Assembly: GCF_048060095.1 (NCBI RefSeq)
Contig: NZ_JBLUOA010000002.1
Span: 434,001 to 498,000 of the forward strand
DNA: 64,000 nucleotides
Reading direction: 5' to 3'
Source of the DNA: JBLUOA01 sp048060095
Lineage (GTDB): Bacteria > Pseudomonadota > Alphaproteobacteria > Rhodobacterales > Rhodobacteraceae
Shown one piece after another: positions 53,565 to 63,037 of this stretch. The notes under the pieces were generated by a model. That model was given only the letters and a program-made list of their open reading frames with translations, had not been told where the DNA came from and ran no database searches. The first letter of the stretch is position 1. Every line of letters starts with the position of its first letter. Both the position numbers and the translations under genes were made by a program.

Positions 53565-54358
53565 CAATATGCAGCTTTGAACGCCCACAAACGGCGCAGT
53601 CAACAAACGCGGACATTCCCACTATTTCGGTCATCACGGCGGTCTACAATCGGCACGCGACCGTCGCGCAGGCCATCCAAAGTGTGCAGGAACAAACGCA
53701 TCCGAAGGTGGAGCACATCATTCAAGATGGCGGATCGAATGACGGAACGCTTGATGTCATCTCAGGCGTTGCGACGCCCCAGACCCGTGTGGTCAGCGCG
53801 CCGGATCACGGTATCTACGACGCGCTGAACCGGGGGATTGCACGGGCGACCGGCGATGTGATCGGGGTGATGCACGCAGATGATTTTTTCGCGTCGGACT
53901 CCGTGCTTCAGCAGGTTGCCGACGTCTTCACCGACCCGGATATTGACGGTGTTTACGGCGACCTTGATTACATTTCAGCCGCCGACCCCCCGCGCGTTAT
54001 TCGGCGTTGGACGTCCGGCCCGTTTCACCCCGGCCTACTCCGGCGCGGATGGATGCCACCGCACCCGACGCTTTACCTGCGCCGCCGGGTGTTTGAGCGG
54101 TTGGGCAACTACGATACCCGCTATCAAATCTCGGCCGATTACGATGCGATCCTGCGATGGCTACGGGGCGGCCAGTTGCGGCTGGCCTACATTCCCGATG
54201 TGCTGGTCAAAATGCGCGTTGGCGGCGAAAGCAACCGATCGCTTGAGCGGATCATCCAGAAAAGCCGCGAGGATTATGACGCAATCCGCCGTTGCGGTGT
54301 CGGGGGACTTGGCACGTTGTTTTTGAAGAACGTCAGTAAAATCAGCCAATTCACCTGA
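53561..54358 (+). CDS. glycosyltransferase family 2 protein
   Basis: 265 aa from ATG 53561, overlapping the previous stop (ATGA); GTG at 53549 would add four residues. The GT-A fold is shown by ISVITAVYNRHATV, DGGSNDGTLDV and the acidic metal-binding motif in GVMHADDFF, then HPTLYLRRRVFERLG. It is the last of the overlapping wzy-to-GT2 block. A 196-bp gap follows, with no recognised structure. Confidence 0.9.
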   Translation: MTICSFERPQTAQSTNADIPTISVITAVYNRHATVAQAIQSVQEQTHPKVEHIIQDGGSNDGTLDVISGVATPQTRVVSAPDHGIYDALNRGIARATGDVIGVMHADDFFASDSVLQQVADVFTDPDIDGVYGDLDYISAADPPRVIRRWTSGPFHPGLLRRGWMPPHPTLYLRRRVFERLGNYDTRYQISADYDAILRWLRGGQLRLAYIPDVLVKMRVGGESNRSLERIIQKSREDYDAIRRCGVGGLGTLFLKNVSKISQFT

Positions 54359-54554
54359 AGGACGGGATTCGCCACCGATGTCACGCAGTTCGAAAAAACG
54401 GGCGGGCAGGCAAAAATTTCGCTCGAACAAGGTTTGCGCCATACTTATGCTTCGTTTGTGAAAGAAATAGACGTGTTAAGATTGTAGGGTCTGGGCCATT
54501 TCCGGTTTGATCCGTTTGTTTTGTTGGCCGAATATTCTCGGAAAAGGACGATAG

Positions 54555-55970
54555 ATGATTCATCCAGTCATTTTGTGCGGCGGTTCTGGCACGCGACTTT
54601 GGCCCCTGTCGCGGAAGAGCTACCCGAAGCAATTTGCGAAACTCGCGTCGTCAGACACGCTTTTTCAAGCAACGGCCTTGCGGTTGTCGGGTGAAATCTA
54701 CGCTGCGCCAACGATCATCACGGGGTCCGACTTCCGCTTTATCGTGACGCAGCAATTGGCCGAAGTGTCCGTCGATCCTGGCAGCGTGCTAATTGAACCG
54801 GAGGGGCGCAACACCGCGCCCGCTGTTCTGGCCGCTGCGCTGCATATCCACGCGCAAGACCCGGATGCGCTGTTGCTCGTCGCGCCGTCGGACCACGTTA
54901 TCACCGATGACGCCGCCTTTGCTGCGGCGATCCAAGCGGGCGAAACCGCCGCGCGGGACGGCACACTCGTGACCTTCGGGATCACGCCGGATCGGCCGGA
55001 AACAGGCTACGGCTACCTCGAACTCGCCTCCCTCAGCGCAGAAGGCGGGCCGGTCCCGCTGAAACGGTTTGTCGAAAAACCGGACCGGAAACGCGCGGAA
55101 GAGATGCTGAGCGCAGGCACATTCCTTTGGAACGCCGGGATATTCCTGTTCTCGGCCAAGGCAATCCTCGCAGCATTTGAAACCCACGCACCGGAGTTAA
55201 CCAAAACCATTCGCAGCGCGGTTGACGGGGCGAAGGCCGATCTGGGCTTTCTGCGGCTTGACCCCGAAGCGTGGGCCGAGGCGGAGAATATCTCAATCGA
55301 CTATGCGATCATGGAAAAGGCCGACAACCTTAGCGCGGTTCCATTTTCCAACGGATGGTCAGACCTCGGCGGCTGGAACGCGGTTTGGCGTGAACAATCG
55401 CCGGACGATAATGGCGTCGCGATGTCAGGTCCGGCGACGGCGATTGACTGTAACAACACCTTGCTGCGGTCCGAGGATGAGGATCTGGAGCTTGTCGGCC
55501 TTGGCCTGAACAACATTATCGCGGTCGCGATGCCTGATGCGGTTCTCGTCGCGGATATGGACCGCGCACAAGATGTGAAAGAGGCCGTCGCGGCGCTGAA
55601 AAAGAAGAAAGCGATTCAGGCCGAACAATTCCCCCGCGATCACCGCCCGTGGGGGTGGTTTCAGTCGATTGCCATGGGCGACCGATTTCAGGTGAAGCGG
55701 ATCGTCGTTCACCCCGGAGCAGCGCTAAGCTTGCAAAGCCATGTTCACCGATCAGAACACTGGATCGTCGTTGAAGGCAGCGCGCTTGTCACCATTGGCG
55801 AGGACAAGCAGTTGGTGAGTGAAAATCAATCCGTTTACGTGCCGCTGGGGGCCGTGCACCGCATGGAAAACCCCGGCAAGGTTCCGATGGTGTTGATCGA
55901 AGTGCAGACCGGCAGCTACCTCGGCGAAGACGATATCGTTCGCTACGAGGACGTCTACGCAAGGGGGTAG
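54555..55970 (+). CDS. manC: mannose-1-phosphate guanylyltransferase/mannose-6-phosphate isomerase (ManC type)
   Basis: 471 aa. The nucleotidyltransferase domain starts with GGSGTRLWPLSRKSYPKQF (residues 9-27) and includes FVEKPD and WNAGIFLF. A C-terminal cupin domain (about 360-470, HRPWGWFQ, HPGAALSLQSHVHRSEHW) is the isomerase-like part. It makes GDP-mannose, so the polysaccharide probably contains mannose or a GDP-mannose-derived sugar. It has its own upstream gap of 196 bp and is likely transcribed separately. Confidence 0.95.
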   Translation: MIHPVILCGGSGTRLWPLSRKSYPKQFAKLASSDTLFQATALRLSGEIYAAPTIITGSDFRFIVTQQLAEVSVDPGSVLIEPEGRNTAPAVLAAALHIHAQDPDALLLVAPSDHVITDDAAFAAAIQAGETAARDGTLVTFGITPDRPETGYGYLELASLSAEGGPVPLKRFVEKPDRKRAEEMLSAGTFLWNAGIFLFSAKAILAAFETHAPELTKTIRSAVDGAKADLGFLRLDPEAWAEAENISIDYAIMEKADNLSAVPFSNGWSDLGGWNAVWREQSPDDNGVAMSGPATAIDCNNTLLRSEDEDLELVGLGLNNIIAVAMPDAVLVADMDRAQDVKEAVAALKKKKAIQAEQFPRDHRPWGWFQSIAMGDRFQVKRIVVHPGAALSLQSHVHRSEHWIVVEGSALVTIGEDKQLVSENQSVYVPLGAVHRMENPGKVPMVLIEVQTGSYLGEDDIVRYEDVYARG

Positions 55971-56092
55971 TGGCGCATACGCGAACACTGGTCACGAAAA
56001 GCACTTTTAGGTTGTTTTTAGGGCTTCATATTCCCGTATAAGGCTGGCAAAGTCGGTTCGACACTGACGCCGCCTTCGGAATACTGCCTTAA

Positions 56093-58204
56093 ATGTTAAC
56101 GACTTATGTACGAACTGCGGTGTCAGTCCTTGGTTTCGCCGCGGCCATCCTGCCCGGTCCATCTCACGCTGACAAACACGACCGAACAACCCTATCCTTC
56201 TACGGAACCCCCGGCCTGATCGAAACACCGACAGCCGATGCGCTGCCCGACGGCACGTTGGCCGTCACGACCTCCCATTTCGGCGCAACGCTCCGCAACA
56301 CGCTCACGTTTCAGATCACACCACGGCTTTCGGGCAGTTTCCGATACTCCGTCATTGATGCGTTCAACTACGGCGGCACTGAAGATCGACTTGACCGAAG
56401 CTTTGACCTCACCTTTCGCCTTCAGGACGAAGGCGCGGTCCGCCCCGCGATCAGCATCGGCCTGAGGGATTTTATCGGCAGCGGCATCTACAGCAGTGAA
56501 TACGTGGTCGCGAGCAAATCTATCGGAGACCGCGTGCGGATCAGCGGCGGCATCGGGTGGGGGCGGCTTGGCAGCAAGAACGGGTTCGCCAATCCGTTCG
56601 GCCATCTTTGGGGCGGCTTCAACACCCGCCGGCCCTTTCAGGATGGCGTCAACAAGGGCGGAGAGATCGAGGCAAACCAGTGGTTTCGCGGCGATGCGGC
56701 GCTGTTTGGCGGGGTGGAGTGGCGGGCAACCAACCGGTTGACCGTATTGGCGGAGTATTCGTCAGACGCCTACGTGCCGGAAACGGATCGCGGTTTGGCA
56801 GCGCATCGCTCGCCATTCAACTTCGCGGTTAGTTACCGGATGTCGGATCGGCTGACCCTCGGCGGATATTACCTTTACGGCACCGACATCGGCCTAAGCC
56901 TGTCCTACAATCTGAACCCGAAACATGCCCGACTGCCCTCCGGTCGCGAGGCTGCACCGCCACCGATAATCACTGGCGGCAACAGGCAGGCGGCGCGAGG
57001 CGACAAACTGTGGGAAACCGTCAGCAGCGGATTAGTGGGCCAACATTTGCAGTTGGACTCCCTGACGTTGCGCGGTCGCGAAGCAACCGCCCGCATCCAG
57101 AACGCCCACTACGACGCCGCGCCGCAAGCAATCGGGCGGGCGGCGCGGGTTTTGGCAAACTCTCTCCCGGCATCAATCGAAGACATCACTATCGTGCCCG
57201 TCGAAAACGGGCTGCCCCTATCCGCAATTCGGCTGCGCCGGTCGGACTTGGAGGCGTTGGAATTTGCACCTGATGGAGCGTGGCAATCCTATGTCCGCGC
57301 CGATATTCTTGACGCCTATCCGCTGCGAGTATCCACGACGGACTTTACTAAAGACGCCTATCCCAAGCTCGATTTCGGCCTGCGCGGCTATATCGCCCCC
57401 AGCCTTTTCGACCCCGACAGCCCGATCCGCGTCGATTTGGGTGCGGAGCTGTCACTTCGCTACTCGCCAGCACCGGGCGTCGTCGTATCTGGCGCGCTGC
57501 GGCAACCGGTGATCGGCAATCTGGATGATGCGACCCGCGTGTCGACCTCCGTCCTTCCGCATGTCCGCTCCGACGCGACGCGATATGATGCGGAGTCGGA
57601 CCTCGCCATTCCCTACCTGACAGCCGCCTATTTCTTCCGCCCCGCGCCAAACCTTTACGGCCGCCTGACCGGAGGCTGGCTTGAGCGGATGTATGGCGGC
57701 CTATCGGCTGAACTGCTTTGGAAGCCCGTCGATAGCCGGATCGCCTTTGGGGCAGAGCTTAACTATGTCAAACAAAGGGATTTTGACGGCGGGTTTGGGT
57801 TTCGCGACTACGACATCCTGACCGGGCACGGTTCAATCTACTATGAAATGGGCAACGGATTTCACGCCCAAATCGACGCGGGGCGATACCTCGCTGGCGA
57901 TTGGGGTGCGACGCTGACCCTTGATCGGGAGTTTGACAACGGCTGGCGGATCGGCGGGTTTCTGACGTTGACCGACGTGCCGTTCGATGACTTCGGTGAG
58001 GGATCGTTCGATAAAGGCATCCGCATTCAAGTGCCGCTGTCTTGGCTGACCGGAGAGCCGTCGCGCCGCGGCTTTGCCACCACGATCAGACCCGTCACGC
58101 GGGACGGTGGTGCACGGCTGAACGTGAACAATCGGCTTTACGAACTGACCCGCGGCTACCACGACCCACGCCTGAACGCGCGTTGGGGACGGTTCTGGCG
58201 ATGA
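56093..58204 (+). CDS. YjbH-like exopolysaccharide outer-membrane protein
   Basis: 703 aa. A signal-like N-terminus (to about residue 26) is followed by a beta-rich sequence with YGTPGLIETPTADALPDG, the opening hallmark of YjbH/GfcD proteins, and many outer-membrane-style strands (LTVLAEYSSDAYV, GGYYLYGTDIGLSLSYNL). In E. coli the yjbEFGH and gfc operons export exopolysaccharide or group 4 capsule. Its stop overlaps the YjbF-like start (ATGA). Confidence 0.87.
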   Translation: MLTTYVRTAVSVLGFAAAILPGPSHADKHDRTTLSFYGTPGLIETPTADALPDGTLAVTTSHFGATLRNTLTFQITPRLSGSFRYSVIDAFNYGGTEDRLDRSFDLTFRLQDEGAVRPAISIGLRDFIGSGIYSSEYVVASKSIGDRVRISGGIGWGRLGSKNGFANPFGHLWGGFNTRRPFQDGVNKGGEIEANQWFRGDAALFGGVEWRATNRLTVLAEYSSDAYVPETDRGLAAHRSPFNFAVSYRMSDRLTLGGYYLYGTDIGLSLSYNLNPKHARLPSGREAAPPPIITGGNRQAARGDKLWETVSSGLVGQHLQLDSLTLRGREATARIQNAHYDAAPQAIGRAARVLANSLPASIEDITIVPVENGLPLSAIRLRRSDLEALEFAPDGAWQSYVRADILDAYPLRVSTTDFTKDAYPKLDFGLRGYIAPSLFDPDSPIRVDLGAELSLRYSPAPGVVVSGALRQPVIGNLDDATRVSTSVLPHVRSDATRYDAESDLAIPYLTAAYFFRPAPNLYGRLTGGWLERMYGGLSAELLWKPVDSRIAFGAELNYVKQRDFDGGFGFRDYDILTGHGSIYYEMGNGFHAQIDAGRYLAGDWGATLTLDREFDNGWRIGGFLTLTDVPFDDFGEGSFDKGIRIQVPLSWLTGEPSRRGFATTIRPVTRDGGARLNVNNRLYELTRGYHDPRLNARWGRFWR

Positions 58205-58794
58205 GGTGGTTTGCATTGATCCTGTGCTTCGGGCTGTTTGGTTGCGGAGCCGACGCGCCCGAGAACCCGGCGGCTCAGGCAGCGTTTGAACGCCGGGTTC
58301 AAACCGGGCATCCGACGATTATCGCATCTGTTGAAGAGGATGGCCGAGTCAGTTCCTTTGCCCGCGCCGCGCAGAACAAGAACGTTGAGACTTGGATCGG
58401 TGGCGATGGCGTGTCGCTGTCCTTCCGACACGGGTTACTGACGACAACGCGCGGGTTCGGGTGGGATCTGATGACGACCGACAATGCAGAGAGCGTGGCA
58501 CTGGTCCGGCAACGGCAAATCGGCACTGCCATTCGCATCCATCGTTATTTGAACGGCGAAGGGCATCTGATCGCACGAAGCTTTGTCTGCGATGTCCGGT
58601 CGCGTGGGAAGCGAGACATCGAAATCAGCCCCGAAACCGTCCAAACCGTGCTGGTCGAGGAAGCCTGCACCGGAACGGATGACAGCTTTCGCAACCTTTA
58701 TTGGATTGACACGCGGAATCACACAATCCTGCAATCCCGCCAGTGGGTTGGGCCGGAAATCGGCGCGCTCGCATTAAGGCTCACCAAGCGATGA
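58201..58794 (+). CDS. YjbF/GfcB-like lipoprotein
   Basis: 197 aa. The signal ends with lipobox LFGCG, giving a lipid-modified Cys at residue 15. FGWDLMTTDNAESVALVR resembles the YjbF/GfcB family, whose members are outer-membrane lipoproteins of capsule export operons. The 4-bp overlap with the YjbH-like gene fits the yjbFGH arrangement. Confidence 0.83.
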   Translation: MRWFALILCFGLFGCGADAPENPAAQAAFERRVQTGHPTIIASVEEDGRVSSFARAAQNKNVETWIGGDGVSLSFRHGLLTTTRGFGWDLMTTDNAESVALVRQRQIGTAIRIHRYLNGEGHLIARSFVCDVRSRGKRDIEISPETVQTVLVEEACTGTDDSFRNLYWIDTRNHTILQSRQWVGPEIGALALRLTKR

Positions 58795-58825
58795 TCCAGC
58801 ACCCAAATTACCGGAGAACCCCACG

Positions 58826-60181
58826 ATGCGGATTTTGACAAGCGTCCTGCTAACCCTCTCGCTGTTTGGCTGCGGCGTCGCATATCAAAGCCCCGCCGTG
58901 CGGTCTGGTGCAAGCGACGGCGCCAAGGTTCGGGTGATTCCGTTGACGCCAGAATCCGTGCTTATCGCCAACCGATCGACCTATCGCCCGCAATCCCTGC
59001 CCGCCGCTTTCCGCCAAACCGCAGGCAACGGCGGCGCAGTTCGCGGGGCTGGCGCGCTGCCGTCACCCGCCTCTGCACCACAAACCCGCCCTTTGGAGGT
59101 TGAGGCCCGCTTGCCACCCCCGCCGTCCCCCGGCCCCTATCACATCGGTGTCGGCGACGTCGTGCTGCTGTCGACCCCACAGACCGGCACAACGGTCGAG
59201 GAACTTGCCGGCCTGCTCGCCGCGCAGAACCGCAGGCAGGGCTACACGGTGCAAGATGACGGCGCCATCGCGATCCCCGACGTGGGTCGCATCGCCATTG
59301 CCGGGATGACGCTGGAGGATGCAGAAGCCGCCCTGTTCCAGCGCCTCGTGGAACATCAGATCAGCCCGTCTTTCAGCCTCGAAATTGCGGAATTCAACTC
59401 TCGTCGTGTATCCGTTGGTGGTGCGGTGAAATCCCCGGCGGTGGTGTCCGTGACGTTGACCCCGCTTTATCTGGATGAGGCGCTGGCGGCGGCGGGCGGC
59501 CTGACCGCGCGGGATCGCACCCATGTCACGATCAGATTGCTCCGCGACGGCACGCTATATCGGATTCCGGCGAGCAATCCGGACGGCCAGCAGGATCGCA
59601 TCAGGTTGATCGACGGGGACCGGGTGTTCGTCGATACGGGCTATGACCTTGAGCAGGCGCAGACCTATTTTGAAGAGCAGATCAGGTTATCCGAACTGCG
59701 CCAATCCGCGCGGCAAACGGCCCTGCAAAACCTCTCAACCGAAATCGCATTGCGCCGGGCGGAATTGGCCGAACGTCGTGAGACGTTTCAAGATCGGATC
59801 GAGCTTGACGCGGTGGGGCGGGATTACGTCTACCTCACGGGTGAAGTCGGGCGACAAAGCCGCGTCGCCCTTCCGTTCGACAACCGGGCAAGCCTTGCCG
59901 ACGCGATCTATGGTGAGGGCGGTGGCATACCGACGGAAACGGCGAATGTCGGTCAGATATACGTGCTGCGCGGCTCAACCGACCCCCGAGAGTTTTCGGC
60001 CGTCACCGCATGGCATCTTGACGCGAGGAACGTCGCGAACATGCTGCTTGCCACGCGGTTTGAGCTGCGCCCCAACGACATCGTCTTTGTCGCCGAACAG
60101 CCCGTGACGAAGTGGGGGCGTGTGGTACGGCAGATCACGCCATCCCTGATCACAAGCCCGATTGTCGCAGCTGCGGATTAG
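58826..60181 (+). CDS. polysaccharide export lipoprotein (Wza/GfcE-like)
   Basis: 451 aa. Lipobox LFGCG is followed by a Pro-rich linker and the export domain (about 105-185) with YHIGVGDVVLLST. Soluble ligand-binding beta-grasp (SLBB) repeats follow: VSVGGAVKSPAVVSV and, later, DYVYLTGEVGRQSRV. A coiled-coil stretch of about 50 residues (270-325) separates the two repeats, which is longer than in E. coli Wza. It should form the outer-membrane export pore. GGAGAACCC precedes the ATG. Confidence 0.9.
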   Translation: MRILTSVLLTLSLFGCGVAYQSPAVRSGASDGAKVRVIPLTPESVLIANRSTYRPQSLPAAFRQTAGNGGAVRGAGALPSPASAPQTRPLEVEARLPPPPSPGPYHIGVGDVVLLSTPQTGTTVEELAGLLAAQNRRQGYTVQDDGAIAIPDVGRIAIAGMTLEDAEAALFQRLVEHQISPSFSLEIAEFNSRRVSVGGAVKSPAVVSVTLTPLYLDEALAAAGGLTARDRTHVTIRLLRDGTLYRIPASNPDGQQDRIRLIDGDRVFVDTGYDLEQAQTYFEEQIRLSELRQSARQTALQNLSTEIALRRAELAERRETFQDRIELDAVGRDYVYLTGEVGRQSRVALPFDNRASLADAIYGEGGGIPTETANVGQIYVLRGSTDPREFSAVTAWHLDARNVANMLLATRFELRPNDIVFVAEQPVTKWGRVVRQITPSLITSPIVAAAD

Positions 60182-60241
60182 CGTTCAGGACTTCTTAGGA
60201 AATTTCACGGACCGTGCCAGCGTATTGAGAGAGGTGCCGAT

Positions 60242-60508
60242 ATGATCGCGAAACTAAATCTGGTTGGTGTGCTTGCCCTGTTTGCGACGGCCGCAACTGC
60301 GCAAGAGGCAGCACCATGCGTCAGCCCTGCGACTGGGGCCGTCCTGCCAGCAGATGAGTGTCTGAACCTGCCCGACCAGACGCAGGCGACGAACTTCGTC
60401 GGCGGCCTCGCCCCAGCGGCCCTTGCGGGCAGCGGCGCAATCGCAGCCTTGGCGGGGGCAAGCTCCACCAACAACACCACCAGCACGACGGGAACAACGG
60501 CGCAGTAA
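60242..60508 (+). CDS. GfcA/YjbE-like small secreted protein
   Basis: 88 aa. A signal peptide ending TAATAQ is followed by a short Cys-containing part and a Gly/Ala-rich stretch ending in an Asn/Thr/Ser tail (NNTTSTTGTTAQ). The same overall make-up, with a Thr-rich C-terminus, is found in E. coli YjbE and GfcA, the first genes of exopolysaccharide export operons. Here it is last. GAGAGAGGTGCC precedes the ATG. Confidence 0.72.
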   Translation: MIAKLNLVGVLALFATAATAQEAAPCVSPATGAVLPADECLNLPDQTQATNFVGGLAPAALAGSGAIAALAGASSTNNTTSTTGTTAQ

Positions 60509-60528
60509 CGCGTGGTTCGAATTTTGGG

Positions 60529-61383
60529 TTAGGTCGGGCTCATCCCACGTAGGCGTTCTGAACGGCGACGGAGGAGTTCGACCACCGTCAACAGGATGAT
60601 CGACACGCCCACAAGGATGGTCGCAACCGCCAAAATGGTTGGGCTGATCTGCTCTCGCAGTCCGGTGAACATCTGCCACGGCAGTGTTTTCTGACCGGAT
60701 GACCCGACAAACAGCACTACGACAACCTCATCAAACGAGGTGATGAACGCGAACAATCCACCAGAAATCACACCGGGCAGGATCAGCGGCATCTGAACCT
60801 TGAAGAATGTCCGAACCGGCCCCGCCCCCATATTCGCCGCCGCGCGGGTCAGGCTTTTGTCGAACCCGACAAGCGTCGCGGTCACGGTGATGATCACAAA
60901 CGGAATACCGAGCGCCGCGTGCGCCAGCACAACACCGACATAGGTGCCCTGCAGTCCAATCCGCGAATAGAAGAAATACATCCCAGCAGCCGAGATGATC
61001 AGCGGCACGATCATCGGCGAAATCAGGATCGCCATGATCGCACGACGGAACGGAACGTGCGACTGCGACAATCCAATCGCCGCCAGCGTCCCAAAGCTGA
61101 CCGACAAGAGCGTCGCCGCAGGCGCAATCCGAACGGAGTTATAGAGGGCGCCCTGCCAATCGGAATTGGTAAAGAAATCCTCATAGTGCTTCAGCGAATA
61201 GCCTTCGGGCTTCAGCGACAGCATTTCGGGAGTAAAGGTAAAGAAGTCTTCGGCATTGAAGCTGAGCGGGATGATCGTGATGATCGGTGCAATCAGGAAA
61301 AAGAAGATTACCCCGCAGATAACGCGGAAGGCGTAGAACCAGATCCGCTGGCCCGTCGTTGCATATGGCGGCAAGCTGTTCAT
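60529..61383 (-). CDS. polyamine-type ABC transporter permease (PotC-like)
   Basis: 284 aa with six hydrophobic segments and the EAA loop near LTRAAANMGAGPVRTFFKVQMPLILPGVI. It belongs to the spermidine/putrescine family of binding-protein-dependent permeases. It starts 4 bp after the PotB-like stop. The substrate is not certain; related roseobacter systems import polyamines or similar cations. Confidence 0.9.
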   Translation of the reverse strand: MNSLPPYATTGQRIWFYAFRVICGVIFFFLIAPIITIIPLSFNAEDFFTFTPEMLSLKPEGYSLKHYEDFFTNSDWQGALYNSVRIAPAATLLSVSFGTLAAIGLSQSHVPFRRAIMAILISPMIVPLIISAAGMYFFYSRIGLQGTYVGVVLAHAALGIPFVIITVTATLVGFDKSLTRAAANMGAGPVRTFFKVQMPLILPGVISGGLFAFITSFDEVVVVLFVGSSGQKTLPWQMFTGLREQISPTILAVATILVGVSIILLTVVELLRRRSERLRGMSPT

Positions 61384-61387
61384 TGGT

Positions 61388-62950
61388 TCACCCTAGTTTC
61401 ACGTTGTCGATGCCGACGATTTTGTCATAGGCCCAGTAAAGGATCAGAACCGCGGCCAGCAGGATCGTTCCGAGCGCGGCGGCCAGTCCCCAGTTCAGCG
61501 AACTTGAGATGTGGTAGGCAATCCGGTTGGAGATAAAGACACCCTTGGTGCCGCCTACCAGTTCCGGCGTGATGTAGTAGCCAATGGCGAGAATGAAGAC
61601 GAGGATACACCCCGCCCCGATGCCCGGCACCGATTGCGGGAAGTAGACCCGCCAGAAGGCCGTCCAGTTCGTCGCGCCCAAGGATTTTGCGGCGCGGACA
61701 TAGGTGACTGGGATCGTCTGCATCACCGAATAAAGCGGCAAAATCATGAACGGCAGCAAGATGTGCGTCATCGCGACGATCGTGCCGAACTGGTTGTTTA
61801 TCATGATCAGCCTGTTGCCATCGGCCACGATGCCCAGCCAGACCAGAATGTCGTTGATCACCCCTTGCTGCTGCAACAGCACTTTCCAGGCCGAGGTTCG
61901 CACCAGAAGCGATGTCCAGAACGGCAGCAGGACGAGGATAAGCAGCATGTTTGAGGTCTTCGCCGACAGGTTCGCCAGCAGGAAGGCGATGGGGTAGCCA
62001 AGCAGGATACAGCTGAACATGATGGTCAGCGACATGAAGATCGTCCGCGCGAACAGCGTGATGTAGATGCGCTGCCCTTCGTCCTGCGCCTCAATCCCAT
62101 CGGGGCCGAGTTGCAGATCAACGGAATTCAGGAAATATCCGGGCGTATAACGCGCCGCGTAGGTCTGGATTGTGCCCCAGACATTCGTGTCGCCCCAATC
62201 GTCGTCAATGTCGAGGAAAGCTTCTTTCAAGCTGATCGTTTCAAACCCGGAAACTGCAGCGTCGGCGGCAGCGACCAGTGACGCTGTTTCGCCCTCAAAC
62301 TCCGGCGCGCCTTCGGCGGCAAGGTCCGAATAAAGCGCGGTGTAAACGAAATCCCACGGTTGTTCTGCCGCCGGATCGTCGCCCTCTTCATCGGTCATGA
62401 TCCGGGCCCAGCCATCATAGGCGGAGCGCGTCTTCGGCAGGGCCTTTCCGGCCTCATCGATCAGCGTCACCCATGTGCCGGGGTCTTCCCATTTCGGGTC
62501 GAGCGCGACGAATTGGTCGGTGTAGACATCCGTGTCGATCCGTCCAACCCCACGGCCAGATTTACGGAACAGGGACGAAATGCCCGTGGTTTCATAGTTC
62601 AAGCGCGACCCAAGCCGGGTATGGGTCTTGAATTCGGTGGCGATCACAAGGTCGGTATAAAGCGCCTCATACACTACTTCGTCGGGCGCTTCTTCGCTAT
62701 CCGCGTCCCAATCCCTAAGGGCGGTCACGGTGCGGGGCAATGTTTCTGACACGATCTGGTTTTCGACAGATCGGAACAGCATGTCGGCAATTGGTGCGAT
62801 GAATGTGACCAGAATGAAAACCAACAGCGGCGCAATCAGCATCAGGGCGCGCATCTTTTCGCGGCGAAGCGCGCGGCGCAGGCTTGATTTCAGGGGTCGG
62901 CCATCTGCGGCCAGAACCGGGCCTGCATCTGCTTGGGTGGCGTCGCTCAT
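61388..62950 (-). CDS. polyamine-type ABC transporter permease (PotB-like) with large periplasmic insertion
   Basis: 520 aa, against 275-300 aa for typical PotB. One membrane helix (about residues 36-60) is followed by roughly 245 mostly hydrophilic residues before the remaining helices resume near 305. The EAA loop is seen in YVRAAKSLGATNWTAFWRVYFPQSVPGI. The start at 62950 is placed by AAGGGA 6 bp upstream; an ATG at 62956 is too close to that site. The insertion may contact the binding protein or substrate (inference). Confidence 0.9.
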   Translation of the reverse strand: MSDATQADAGPVLAADGRPLKSSLRRALRREKMRALMLIAPLLVFILVTFIAPIADMLFRSVENQIVSETLPRTVTALRDWDADSEEAPDEVVYEALYTDLVIATEFKTHTRLGSRLNYETTGISSLFRKSGRGVGRIDTDVYTDQFVALDPKWEDPGTWVTLIDEAGKALPKTRSAYDGWARIMTDEEGDDPAAEQPWDFVYTALYSDLAAEGAPEFEGETASLVAAADAAVSGFETISLKEAFLDIDDDWGDTNVWGTIQTYAARYTPGYFLNSVDLQLGPDGIEAQDEGQRIYITLFARTIFMSLTIMFSCILLGYPIAFLLANLSAKTSNMLLILVLLPFWTSLLVRTSAWKVLLQQQGVINDILVWLGIVADGNRLIMINNQFGTIVAMTHILLPFMILPLYSVMQTIPVTYVRAAKSLGATNWTAFWRVYFPQSVPGIGAGCILVFILAIGYYITPELVGGTKGVFISNRIAYHISSSLNWGLAAALGTILLAAVLILYWAYDKIVGIDNVKLG

Positions 62951-63000
62951 GGTCATCCCTTCGGTCAGTTCACGTCATCGTCTTAGACGGTCGATAGGGT

Positions 63001-63024
63001 GGAGAGCGCCGCGAGGCGCCCTCC
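63001..63024 (-). other. stem-loop between the binding-protein gene and the permease genes
   Basis: A 10-bp stem (GGAGGGCGCC/GGCGCTCTCC on the minus strand, one mismatch) with a 4-nt loop lies 14 bp after the binding-protein stop. It has no T-tract. Such structures commonly protect the mRNA of the abundant binding protein or cause partial termination before the permeases. Confidence 0.55.
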
Positions 63025-63037
63025 GAGTTTCGATGGC

